DNA from: Axinella damicornis
Lineage: Eukaryota; Porifera; Demospongiae; Axinellida; Axinellidae
DNA length: 64,000 bases
Direction: 5' to 3'
NCBI GenBank assembly: GCA_963931865.1
Contig: OZ007517.1
Location: forward strand, 9,992,038 to 10,056,037
Shown here: positions 1-12,400 of the stretch, in pieces
How the letters are laid out: every line of letters starts with the position of its first letter
Numbering within the stretch: position 1 is the first letter of the stretch
Notes under the pieces: generated by a model
The model's input: the letters and a program-made list of their open reading frames with translations, nothing else
What the model was told of the DNA's origin: nothing
The model's database searches: none
Position numbers and translations under genes: made by a program

Positions 1-175
1 CTTGCGCTTCACATGTGGATGATCAGCTGCTTTCAGTGTGCAGTCTCTGGTCTCAGATAGCCAGACAGCCCTGCTGACACATTGTTCAGAGTGGATTGAT
101 CCTATCGAGAGCAAAGGTTGTATTATTGTTGTGGGGAGATCCTGCAAGAACGGGTGCATATGCACTATGCAGAAC

Positions 176-1673
176 TAGCCTCGTACCCAGGCCTTCAATC
201 GCGGGGTATACACTGTTTGCGCATGCGTTTAATTTAAATGTGAATATTACGTCAATTTTAATTGTGACGTTTGCGAATGGGTTGGGCTTAACCGATGACG
301 CGTGCATGAGAGCGATCAAAGGGCTTACAACAAGCACACCACAGCTCTTTCCACTGTCTACAAGTCCCTTCTTGTAGCTAGTCCATGAGGAAAGGGAGCG
401 CTTGGTAGCACAGGCTCTTGCCATAGCCAGTAGGTAGCTAGCCACACGAACACGTCGCTGCCTTCGTACACAGCTCTCATGGAGGAGCGCTGCTCTTCTT
501 TCACAGTCATTCGCAAAGCATAGGAAAGAGCCTCAGAGAAACTACTACCACCGGAACTTTTGCCACGATTGCTACTCGTCGTTCGTTGCGGTTCTTCTAT
601 AGGAATGTAAACGTAGACGTCATTCGACATCATCGTTTCACGGAAGAATACCGAGATATCCTATTTTCCAAGATTTTGGGGGAAATTAAGGTAGCAAACA
701 TGGGTACCGCGATCTCCGAAACCAAGTTGATGGATAAATGGGCAGCATCAAAGCGTACACAAGTTTCAGCAATACTTTGCATCAAACTGCTCCCTCTGCT
801 TGAAAATGCCCTAAAACTCAATTTTAAGGCCCTCTACGAAACTGAAAATTTGGAACCTCTCCAAGGCCCCACCCACACTCTGACCCCATCATCAATACAC
901 ACACTAAACAGGCCCAAAAACTACGGATGGATTTACCATCTGCTCTCCTCAGTTGCAGGCTACAGCCCAAAACTCACTGCCGCCCTCAAAAACAGAGGTT
1001 TGGCTACCCTAGGCTTTCAAAAAAAATTCCACGCACACCAACTAAAACCGACCAAAGCCAAGGCCAGTTTCCATAAGGTCAACCTACCCCCTGCAAAACT
1101 AGGGATGCTTTTCCACGTTCACCTCTCGGTTACAGAGTTTGGGCCACACATCTACTCCCTCTCACAAGCCCAGTCCAGCTACCAAACCAGCCAAATTCGC
1201 CCTAACACGAAAATGGGCGGGGCCTGTAATGCCGAAAGGTCAACTCTCTAGAGTACCTTGGCCAGGGAGCTGTCGGAGGCTGTTCACTTTCCAGGCTGTT
1301 CTTCGGCCACTTCACTACATTCAATAAGCCAGAATAGCTTCTTACGTAAAAAAAAAAAAGAAAAAAAAAAAAGAGTGTTCAAACAAATCTTCAAAGTACC
1401 GAACGGCCACATCAGAGTACCGATTTGAAACTTGAAAGGGCCGCTAGCCGCATCAAAGAGAGAAGCCCCCCTTGTTTATTCCGGTTGCCGCCATGGGAAA
1501 ATGTAAACAAATGAATAACTCTATATAACCGTATGCGAGTGACGTCATCTCATTAATTATGCATGAGCAAAATTGCGCGATTTCGCCGATGCCGTGCTTC
1601 CTACCTTAAGCGCATGCGCAAACAGTGTATACCAGGCCTTCCCCCCGCGATTGAAGGCCTGGGTACGAGGCTA
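176..1673. mobile_element. 1.5 kb inverted-repeat DNA element
   Basis: The element begins TAGCCTCGTACCCAGGCC and ends with its reverse complement. The inverted ends continue inward for about 50 bases on the left (176-227) and 60 on the right (1612-1673), the right arm having a roughly 10-base extra piece. The flanks are an exact 10-bp target duplication, tatgcagaac, at 166-175 and 1674-1683. Inside are an A-rich tract near 1348-1372 and an open frame at 586-1251 that resembles no transposase I know. It is probably a non-autonomous member of the family seen as small palindromes elsewhere in the window. The 9-10 bp duplication fits Mutator-like transposition, but the superfamily is an inference. 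Confidence 0.8.
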
Positions 1674-2011
1674 TATGCAGAACATGGAGCCATTGCAAGC
1701 AAATCACCTATATATGTGAGCTCATGTTACAAAATTAAATGAGTTGACTTCATTACTGCAACTACTCAAGGTATTGCGATGCGATACAGCTTATTCACCT
1801 GATACACAGGAAATTGAGTTCATCAGGGTCTCTGTTCACCTCATAAGGAGTCAGGACGTTTTGATCACCTCGGCAAACTCCAAGAAGTGCTTCTATTCTT
1901 CCAATTCAGTGCGACATCTGGATGCCATAATCACTCAAACGTGAATGTCATATGATCTTATGAATGTCACATGATCTCCTAAGGTGTGCGTATACGTGTA
2001 GAATAAAGAAG

Positions 2012-2170
2012 CGACCTCATAGAATTAATCGGCCGCATAGAATTAAGATGCAACCTCATACAATTAATCGGCCGTATAGAATTAAGATGCGACCTCATAG
2101 AATTAGCATGTGCCCCCACGGAATAAAGATGCACCCCCACAGAATTAACATGCGACTTCATAGAATTATT
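2012..2170. repeat. 18-bp minisatellite
   Basis: About nine imperfect tandem copies of an 18-base unit of the form ATAGAATTAA + GATGCGAC/TCGGCCGC. The unit length is a multiple of three, so it gives artificial repetitive open frames on both strands. No coding role is supported. Confidence 0.85.
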
Positions 2171-2375
2171 AGAGCATCGCCATGTTTTTTGACACTGATG
2201 ACACACCATAATTTAGAACCCCCTTAGTGCCAATAATAGGCACTGTCAGTAAGTAGAACCCCCATAGACTAGTGGTTGGCTATGGGCCTATAAGTCTGTA
2301 TAGGTTATTCCTCAGATGCCTCTGTTGTGTTCATCAGATGTACCATGCCATTGCACATTCATTGCTTCCTATTAG

Positions 2376-2477
2376 GTCCACCCCCTACCATCTCCTATGA
2401 CACCTCTCCTCCAGTGACACCACCCTCTGTGCAACCTCCCCCTCCCATTGACGACCTCCCACAACAAATACACTCAG
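2376..2477 (+). CDS. Proline-rich linker exon
   Basis: Open, phase 1 to phase 1 exon bordered by ATTAG and a GTATTA donor. It encodes about 34 residues rich in Pro, Ser and Thr (motifs PPVTPPSVQPPPP, DDLPQQ), a flexible linker of the kind found between signalling domains. The 5' neighbour exon is not identified. A perfect palindromic element starts 26 bases downstream of its donor. Support comes only from splice borders, frame and composition. Confidence 0.4.
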
Positions 2478-3068
2478 GTATTATACTACATTGTAGTGCC
2501 ACTAGCCTTGTTCCCAGGCTCCTCCCCAGCTTTTTGTCGCATACTTGTACAGTATGCGACAAAAAGCTGGGGAGGAGCCTGGGAACAAGGCTAGTTCCAG
2601 CAAGTGTGTATGACACAATGTATACAGCTCATACAATGGGTCATACCACAACCACCAGGCTCCATTCTGCAGAGCCTGAGGCAAGCCAGGGGGGTAGTAG
2701 CAACCTTGCTCATTTCGATGGTTCTGCCAGCAGCAGAGCCTCATCTCCAAAGCTCCACCGGGTGGTGGAACCTTGGAGAGAGGCTCTACCGGTAGTCATG
2801 CCATCAAAAGCTGAAGGTCGAACAACCTTTGATATGTGCAGGAGTCATACTTTACACTGCTGTACTAGACACCATCCACTGAAGAGATTATGGCATTGTC
2901 ATAACCTCTTTTGGACATCTGTACACAGGAGATATAGAAACAAGACAGCCAAAGCTGCTTGGGAAGAGAAAGAGAGGCAGTGAGGAGCACCTGAAGCTGC
3001 TTGGGAAGACAAAGAGAGGCAGTGAGGAGCATGGTGAGGTCACAGGGGCGGATACAGGATTTATGAAA

Positions 3069-3107
<39 letters not shown>

Positions 3108-3371
3108 TATAATATTATATTAAACGCTGTCAGAGGCAGTGCATAGAGGAGTGTAGTGCTGATCATGGCAGTCCGCGGGAAGCGCGGAAATTTTTTTTCG
3201 CCTTCACTTTTCACTTCTCAGGATGTGCTCTCGTAGCACCTTTGCGCTTTGCACTGCAAGTTCCAGATGTATGAGGATTGCAGGTCCCAGGGCCACCATG
3301 AGCTTCTCTAGTCTCGCGGGCCAGACGTTCATGGCGCGCGGAGGGAAGGGCGGGGGGGCACCGGCCCCGGT

Positions 3372-3409
<38 letters not shown>

Positions 3410-6400
3410 AGATCGCCACTGGGACTGTCACATTACTGCACTGTTGCCTAACTCTCTGTTCAAGTTCTGCAAGTCAATCATCATGTGGACCTACTTCTTA
3501 TGGCTTTGGCTAGTGGAATGCAGGACATTGGGGGCGAGCCTGAACAAAGTTGCATGCACATGCAGGACAAGGAGCAGTTGCATGCACATGACCGTCATCA
3601 GAATGTGACTGGGCAATGAGCATAGTACAACCTCAGGCCACAGAAATTATGACACTAAAATGCACTCATGTACATCCCAGGAACTGGAGTAAGGTTAGCT
3701 GAAGACGTCTAGCAGGTATGTCACCCATGGCAACAACCAAAAAATCGCTGTAGCCATAAGAAGTAGGTCCACATGATTACAGAACTTGAACAGAGAGTTA
3801 AGCAACAATGCTGGCATCGACAACTGAATCTTTGTTGCCATGCCCCTGTTGCTCACTCACCACTAAGCCCCACAATAGTGAGTTCATTGTGCATGTGCAT
3901 GTGTATGTTTGCTTGCTTGGCTTGCTTGACCACTTGCACTTACCGAAATTTTCAATCAGCATATTACACTTCCACGTGATTATTCTAGGGCAGTTGGACA
4001 AACCATGAACAGTCTACTTCGATAATTCCTCAATGCAAGGAACCGTGAACGGTCTACTTGGGTTATGGCTCTAATATCTATGGAGGTATGATGGTGACAA
4101 CAAAGACGGAAACCACTTGTGGACCTACCTATTCATTGGCTAGAGGAAACCATGAACAGTCTGCCTCCTCAGTGGCGACAACAAAGACGGAGACCACTCC
4201 TGGACGTACCTCTCAGGCTCGCCCCAATCAAGCAATATACAGAATGGTGGCTAGCTGCCATGCGTATACAGGGATTGTTTTGGGACAGTGAGGGACTTGG
4301 TTTCACATACCTATTTGAAATGAGAACTTTGTCTGCCCCATTATGTGTCAGATTCAGTGGCCAGAACTTGGTCCACTCAATTGCATGATGGTGTATGACA
4401 ATATCAATCATAATTATGTGGTCATGGGCTAGATCTATTACCCTAGGAGCTGGGGGTCAGGCTGTATTTAAACATAATGTGTCCTTTAATTTCTCCATTT
4501 TAGGCCAACTCACCTCTCAACTGGAAGCTGCCCCACTCACACCTCCCACTCCCCTCACTCCACCAAGTAGTGTGGGTGCTAACTCACCTCAACACTCCGC
4601 CAGTGTAGGAGGACTGCCCTCCCCGCTTCCCACAAACGATTCTGAAGGTGCACAGGCCCAACCATTCAGTGTGAAAGAAGAAATAGAACAATTTGAGGAG
4701 AAATACACTGACCTCGTGGACCATGTCCTAAGTTCTTTTAAAACAGGAGGAGTTTCCCTTAAAAGAATCCTGAAGTGTCTTCGGCAGCTCCCAGTATCTT
4801 TGAAGCTTCAGTGTGGTGAATTCCTTCAAAGCCAAGCAGCACGCCTTTCTCGAGTTTCAAGCATTGATGAACTATTCATCATACTGTCCCCATACTGGGA
4901 CTTCCTAAATCCTAGCCTTCTCGCCCACCTGGCTAACAGATTTGGTGATGACCAAACAATAAGGTCAGTGGACGGATACTTGGAAGAGCTGAGAGAATTT
5001 CGAATACGAACCAAAATCAATAACTTCATTGACAAATGGGCTGGCACACTTCCACCTTATACTCAAGAGATAGTCTTTGAGTTAGGAGACATCTGGAGGG
5101 AACGAAACCTCGAACAGCTGGAGGAGATTCGAACTAAGGTCTCACGCAAGTGCTGGTTTAGAAATTATGCAATACAATTTAATGGAGTCAACGAATCTAG
5201 TGTGGATGCCGTATTCTCACTCCCAGAATCGGTAGATATTCACAGTCTTGAACTCGAGAGCCTCCAGGAATATTTCCAAGAGCACCAGGTACTGAGGATT
5301 CTACTCAATGGAGTCTGCATCCTCAATCTTCAACTTCAGCAGGTACGTATACCCTTTTCTTATGTGTTGTGTACCCTTCACTTGGGGATAAAAACATCAT
5401 CAAATTATTGGGAGGTGAGCAAGATCTACTGGAGCATTGAGCCTATCCTTGTTGCCGAGCGCCTTAGTGCGAGGCAAATAATCGTACAGTGTAGTCACGT
5501 CGCATTTATATATATACATATATCCGTCACGCTTAAATTTCCGTCACACTTTTATTGCATGGGGGCAGTTCTGTGGTCTTGTCCCCAGACTACTGGCCAA
5601 CGTGGTATGCGTTTGGAGGCGTGTTCTTACTGCTGTACTGCAATTGCGCGGGCATAACTCAACGCAGGACTGTTGTCCTTACTATATGATGATGGGTTTC
5701 GAGGTTGCTTGCTATGAATAATCAAGCTGTGAATAAATCATCAGGACTAGATAGCAAGTAGCTATGAGTTTCAGCACTTGGAGAAGGGCACACTACTTCA
5801 AGCAAACTCTTTCTACACTTTGCCATCTTTTTATAACTGATTCTGACTCGACTACACGCTGGCTACTACATGAGGCCACGCTGACTAATTATAATTATGC
5901 ATGTTCGCGTGCGCGAGACAATTATCTCTGTGCATAATGCATAATATATGTTGGTGCAAATCAGTTGATGTGGAACAAATTTAACTACAGGAAAACGTTA
6001 TAGCCAATTGGCATTTTTCCACGATGCAAGTTAAGAATCAGAAAGATACAGAAACATTGCTTGATTAAGTCGTATTGCTGTGTAGTGGAAGTTGTTACTG
6101 AATCCTGCTACAACTACCCTGGCCCGAATCCTCACACCAATTTGACAATTGACTCATGAATAGCGTGTCAACCTACATGTTACAATTTCTACAGGAGGTG
6201 GGAGCAGCTACTGCAGCAGCGGAACAGTCTGCTCCATCCACAGAGGACATAGTGAAACAAAAACTTGAACCTTACCAGGAAAGAATGAAGGTTAGCCAGA
6301 CAAGTAACGAGATGTCGGCGGGCTCACTATACGGATCTTTCTCACTTAGTTTTCTGTCTTGTAGAAATATCAAACTGCCATTATGTGTGTACATGTACAA

Positions 6401-9400
6401 GTTGAGCTCTAGTGTTCAATTGCTTTTGCAGGTATTAGAGCCTGCTACATTACAGACAGCTCCTTCCGCACTGGAGGAAGAGGAACAGCCGCAGGCTAAA
6501 CCCACAGGTGATCAATGTAAGTTACATTGTCAGTGATCCAATATTTAAACAATGCAGGAAATTAAGAGCCAAGGCATCAGCTTCATAATGTCACCTCTGA
6601 CAATGACATTGGGGCACCCTGTGCCAGCAGAAAGGGTGGGACAAGGGGAGGTTAGCCTTGTTCCCAGGCCTACCCCGTTTCTCTGTTCTTCGGTTTCCGT
6701 TGACAATAATACACGGATGCGGAAGGGCTGCCCTTCCGCATCCGTGTATTATTGTCAAAGGAAACCGAAGAACAGAGAAACGGGGTAGGCCTGGGAACGA
6801 GGCTAGGGGGAGGTGTCCCTCACACATGATTGTGTCTCTGCTAAATCCTTTGCTCAGGCCAGGTGGGCCATTTTAGGTGTGATTCATGAACCTTCAGAAC
6901 ATTTTTGCAACATGCATTTGTGGCATGGCTTGCGGCATGGCTTTGCGGTGCAGCTTTGAGGCGCAGCTTTGCGGCATAGCTTTGTGGCGCGGCTTTGCGG
7001 TGCGGCTTTGCCGCAAATCAGAAGACTTCTTCTGAAAATCGGAAGGCTTTTTCCGAAGAAGCAGAAGACTTCTTGCGAAGAGCACTGGATTTGTTATAAC
7101 TTTCCGAAATCGATGGAGCTTCCGGAGCTTCGTTTGTTGCATAAAATCCGGTCATTTTTAAAGACGCATACCATTGGTGCCCCATCATGCACTGAGCTCA
7201 ATCAGGGGATGCCAGCTGCTGCAGCTGTGCGGCTGCCCCGGTCCAGAATGAGATTGAGTATTGCTCCAGGGAGACTCGACAAGCTCATATGCTTCATGTC
7301 GGCTAAAACCATGACTTGTAGTAGTCACAAGCCTGACACCTCAACAGGCAACATCACCTGTATGAATGCATTCATTAATACACAGGAGGCAGCACTGGGT
7401 GCATGCAATGCTCATATACCCTAGGGTATATTGGGCTTCAAAGGCACCACTTAGTGTACATGGGATTTGTCCACTGTGGTGGTGCCTTTCAAATGCCACG
7501 CACTATAGTACAAATGCTCCTTGCACACTCATGGCATCGGAAAGCCAACGCCATTGTTTGATCAACTGTAGAGGAGTAGAGGGTTGGTTAGCAAGAGTAC
7601 TGATGGACATGTAGTAGCAGATACCTCTCAGCAGAAAAGGGTAAGCCCTAAACACTGTCTATCTCACACACCTGCCGGCCAGCAGCGACCCTTTGTCAAC
7701 TAGCTACCAGAGGCCAAAACTCTGCACTACCAGCTGCTCTGACTACAAGTGTATCACCTGGAGTGTGATGCTCACCATCCACCAGCTCTGCACACGCATA
7801 CCTCATGTCACCTGTGGGGCTACTGGGCCTACCTCAGGATTGCAGTGTCCATCCAAAACCATAGCCAGTTGTAGACAGTATAGTTATGTAGCCTGACACC
7901 TCAGCTGGCAACATCTCCGATATGAATGTGTTGATCTACGTTCTATTCAAGCCATGCATGCATGCACTCATAAATGATCTGAAGTATGTGTTGTAGTTCA
8001 CCATCAATCATGTTTATTCGTTATTTCCCTGTAGCTGCTCGAAACCTTCCTGGAACCACAAATATTACAGGAGTTGATTTCACTCCGTTAGGTAAGTGAG
8101 GTCAAGCAATTGCTTGTGTCTATGTGTCTGTGTGTTCGTGTTAAACTTTGTGTGTCCCTAGTCAGCTCTGTCTACGAATAACTTCACAGGAGAATGTATA
8201 GTGGGCATGTCATCTCTTGTCAAATTCGCGAAAGTTTTGTCCTGCGAAAGAAACCCGCTATACAGTATACGGTAGTTTTACAAGGCATCCGGATGGTTTT
8301 GGCCGAAGGCTATACAGACACTTGGAAAAGCGTACTAACCAGTACATACAAGCACGAAGTTGCTTACAGCTGTTGCCTGCTTCTCAACAATACCAAGACA
8401 GAGAATGTCTACCAGGCACTCATGCAGCCAGAAACAAAGGATTTGTTGTTGACACATCCTTGTGCACCTGCAAAATTATAGTGAGAACCACAGTTGCCAT
8501 AATTGTCTTGATACAGGATCAGGATGCTTGTCTCGATTGTCATCTTCTGATGGCCTTCGGCTTTCAGCTGTCTCTAAGAATTGGATGATTATTCAGCTTC
8601 TGTTTTCCCCTTCAAACATGGCTATTCGTGAGAGCCTTTGTGCAGTGTACCGTATAGCGGGTTTCTTTCGCGGGGGGAAACTTTCATGAATTGCTTGAAA
8701 ATTAGATTTTTGTGGTTCGGCATCTGGTTTTGCTATCTGCATCTTCTGTTTGGGAGTGAAGTAGTTGTATACGTCGCTCGCTAGCATAGGATTCATCCCC
8801 CCTGCCATGTTGGATAGATCTGTAGTATCTGTTTCACCTCTTATTGACAGCTGTGATTGTTGATACAGCCATCGATACTGGACCAAAAACGGAGTCAGCG
8901 TTCTGGAAAAAATTTCGCGAATCGCCACAGAAATGTGAAATTCGCGAAAGTTTGTCTCCCGCGAAAGAAACCCGCTATACGGTATTGTTCCAGTGGATTC
9001 TGTGGTACTTATGACATGACAATTTGCTATAGAGATACCTTCCCCAGTATTTCACTGTAGTGATGGGGCAAAGCATTGATTATGTTCGTACGTAGAAGTA
9101 TACTAGAAGAGCATATACCTAGTTGTACAGCAGATACTCTGGTTAACATGTCCTTCCTATCTTCAGGTTTCAAACACTACATCTCGGTGCTACATGAGCT
9201 CACGCCAGTTGCCACATGGTGGAAGAGCATTGGCACTGTTCTGGGACTGAGACCTGGTCTCTTGGAGGACATTCAAACTGGGAACAGCAGTGACCCTCGT
9301 GCGTGCCTCTCCTGGGTGGTGATGGCGTGGCTGAGGAGAGACTACAATGTGAGGAGGTTTGGTGAGCCAACTTGGCAGAGTTTGGCAGAGAGCGTGGGCC

Positions 9401-12400
9401 ATCCTGAAGGTGGAGCAAACACAGCAGTTGCCAGGAGCATAGCTGCGAGGCACAAGGCAGGAGGTGTGTTCAGTGGCTGACCTAACAGTCCACATCTATG
9501 TTGAGTTAATCAGGGGAGGGAGTTTCCAGACACAGCACTTTTGGGTGTGTGTGTATGTATGCATAAGTTAGTAGTTGCTATAGGATTAGGAGCGAATGCA
9601 AAGTGATATAGTTTATACTGCAGCCACCAGGCTCCATTCTGTCGAGCCTGAGGCCAAGACAGAGTATAATGTAGCTTATGTATATGTATTTTACAGTGGA
9701 TTAGAGGAAGCTTTTTACCTTTAATTTCTCAATGTTAGGCCGACTCACTCCTCCATTGGAAGCCGCCCCTCCCACAAACCATCTTGAAGGTAAGAGACAT
9801 TATAAGGGTCTGTCATCTGATGGACATATGACAATGGGTACAAACTATGAAGCTGCACAGGCCCAGCCACTAAATACAGTCTGTTCAGCAGATTCCAGTA
9901 TCCGATAAGTTTGAAGCTGTAGTGTGGTGAAGACCTTCAAAGTCAAACAGCGTGCTTTTCAAGTATCAATGAACTCTTGAACTGTAGTTCAGTTTCACTT
10001 TTCCCTGGTTTTTGTGTGGACAAGTAGATACACCATGAGGAAAGCAAAGAGTTACACCGCGTGAAAATTTCAGTATTAAATTTTGGAGTCACCTGCAATG
10101 CACTATCTGATTCATAACGTGCATTCTGTATATACCACAAGCAAGCAATTATTCAGTCACTGAGCTATAATATATGGGCAAGTGGAAAAGGCGGATACGG
10201 TCGGACGCGGACACGGACGCAGACGTGGACACAGACACGGACGCGGACGTGGACACAGACATGAACCAAAATTCATTTTTTCAGCCCTTTACAGTGTAGG
10301 ACAGAAGCTAAACATGGTTATTCATTCGCTAAAGTTGCTTGCTTAGCCTATTGAACCGTCTTTCATGTCTTACCTCAAGTCAGTAGAGGTCAAAGGCCAC
10401 GTGCATATTAAATTTAATGAGCTTCAACAATGAAAGTTCGAGCTTCGATCAGCCATCGTCATAGATGGTATAGGAATATTATTTCTGCTTCCTATGCTTT
10501 GGCAAAATGCTTGAGTTTGGTTTCTGCACTAAAATAAAAGCTCTTCTAATCTTTTCGTTGAAGCTCATTAAAATGCACGTGGCCTTTGACCTCTGCTGAC
10601 TCGAGGAAAGACATGAAAGGCGGTTCAGCAACCAGGTAGCGAATGAATAACCATATTTAGCTTTTGTCCTTCACTGCAATGGGGAATTTCGGATCGTGTC
10701 CGCATCCGTGTCCGTGTGCGACCGTATCCGCCTTTTCCACTTGCCCATAATATATGTTCCATGGTGATGATATAAGCAGTATGCAATGCTAGATATATCA
10801 CTTCAATTTATTTCATTTGCAGCTGCTTCCATTCCTCAAAGGCAGATTCAACCTCGTGTGAATCGACAAGCCATCACAGACGAGTTTGCAGTTCTGCAGA
10901 CAAAAGTGTGCGACAGGCTCTGTAAGAAGGGAGTCAACGTCAAGGATTTCCGACTATTTGTCGTGAATCAGTTCTCTCCAGGAGATTGCATCCCTCCACC
11001 CCCTGCCAGTTTGAAAGACATCTTCACGGCCATCACCCACCATGGCCTGTGGGATTATTTCCACTACTCTCCACTGGTACAAATTGTCCAAGCATTTGGT
11101 GAGGGTGATTCTGAGATGGAAGCTTGGATCCAAGAGTATGTGAAAGATCTGAATTCATACAATTCGATAACAACAATTGAACATTGTATTGAGTTTGAAC
11201 TTGATGCTCATACTGATACTTCTCCAGAACGAAAGGTAAAACATGATCCTCGCTACTACTGTCGAATGGAATGGAAAACTGCTTTCACTGACCGCTCCCT
11301 GCAACACCTTGCTGAGGTGTGGACAATGTTTTCAGATCATTATCTTCAGCCCGATTTTCCACTAACAGCTTTGAAGGAAGAGCATGTTCGCGGTGCAGAT
11401 GTTACAGTTGTGTGGCTTGTTCCAGCCAGGTTCATCCCTCAGCTTATCGAGACGGCAAAAACCGACACCAAGTTTTTCCGGAAGTACTACATTCTAAAAG
11501 TGACAGTTGGGGATGAGTGTGTCTATGAAGAGGTAAGAGTTGAGGCAAGCATATAATAACAAATCAAACATGAATGCTGGCCTTCATGACAAAGAAGTGA
11601 AAATTTGTAGACTTTGATTCACTTTCAGTAGCTCATTTGCCGAGTGCCTTAGCGCGAGGCAACTAATATGTGTGTGTAGGCCACGATCTCGGCTAGGGTT
11701 TGTATGTAATAATATGGGGGGGGGGGGGGGGGATAGCTACTTTATAGGCTTGCAAGGTTAGACAAACAAATCAGTGCAATACTCAGTTCTCAGCTTCTGT
11801 CTCTGATAACACAGCCTAAATATTTCCCCGTACATGCATTCATTGGCATGGTGTATTGCCCTCCTATGTATTATTAAATAATCAGGACTACCTATTAGGC
11901 GAGCTGTGTTCCCAGACCCTCCTCAAAAATGGCCCAGTTTTGAAGAGAGAGCCTGGAACCAGGGCTACTATAAAGCAGTGCGGCAAGCATTAGCTCACTT
12001 CCTGCGTGCACAAGGCATTCTCTATGCATATGATTAACCTGCTGACTGCACACAATTGTTGGAAAGTACATAGGAGGGCAATACACCATGCCAATGAATG
12101 CATGTCCCCCCCCCCCCCCCCCCCCCCCCACCCCTGAAGGTCTAGACAATGACCTTGAACAAGAGCAGTGCAAATTTTGTGCAAATAGACCAGGGCCACA
12201 AGTGCCATGCACCAGTGAACATTTAAAACTGAGCAATAACCAATATAGTCTGAATTTGACAATAACATCCAGCACTGCTCTTGATTACTAGTACAAAATG
12301 GTGGCCGTTGAACTACTTGAGAGATTAATTCGCCCGTACTATTAGGCAACAATGAGATTTGGAGGTACTGTACTACCATACAAATTTACCACAAGATCGT

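Noticed and set aside
586..1251. 221-codon frame inside the 176-1673 element
   Set aside because: No transposase or other motif recognised and the start is not conserved with anything; kept only as a note on the element.
1964..2227. His/Arg/Ile-rich repetitive frame
   Set aside because: A direct product of the 18-bp minisatellite; a matching frame exists on the other strand.
3042..3422. A hAT-type element bounded by CAGGGGCGGATACAGG and CAGATCGCCACTG
   Set aside because: The ends are only loosely inverted and the flanking octamers do not match.
3204..3513. Poly-glycine and poly-proline open frames (also at 11895-12379, 28687-29096 and 2865-3107)
   Set aside because: They are translations of the G and C homopolymers, with no codon or splice support.
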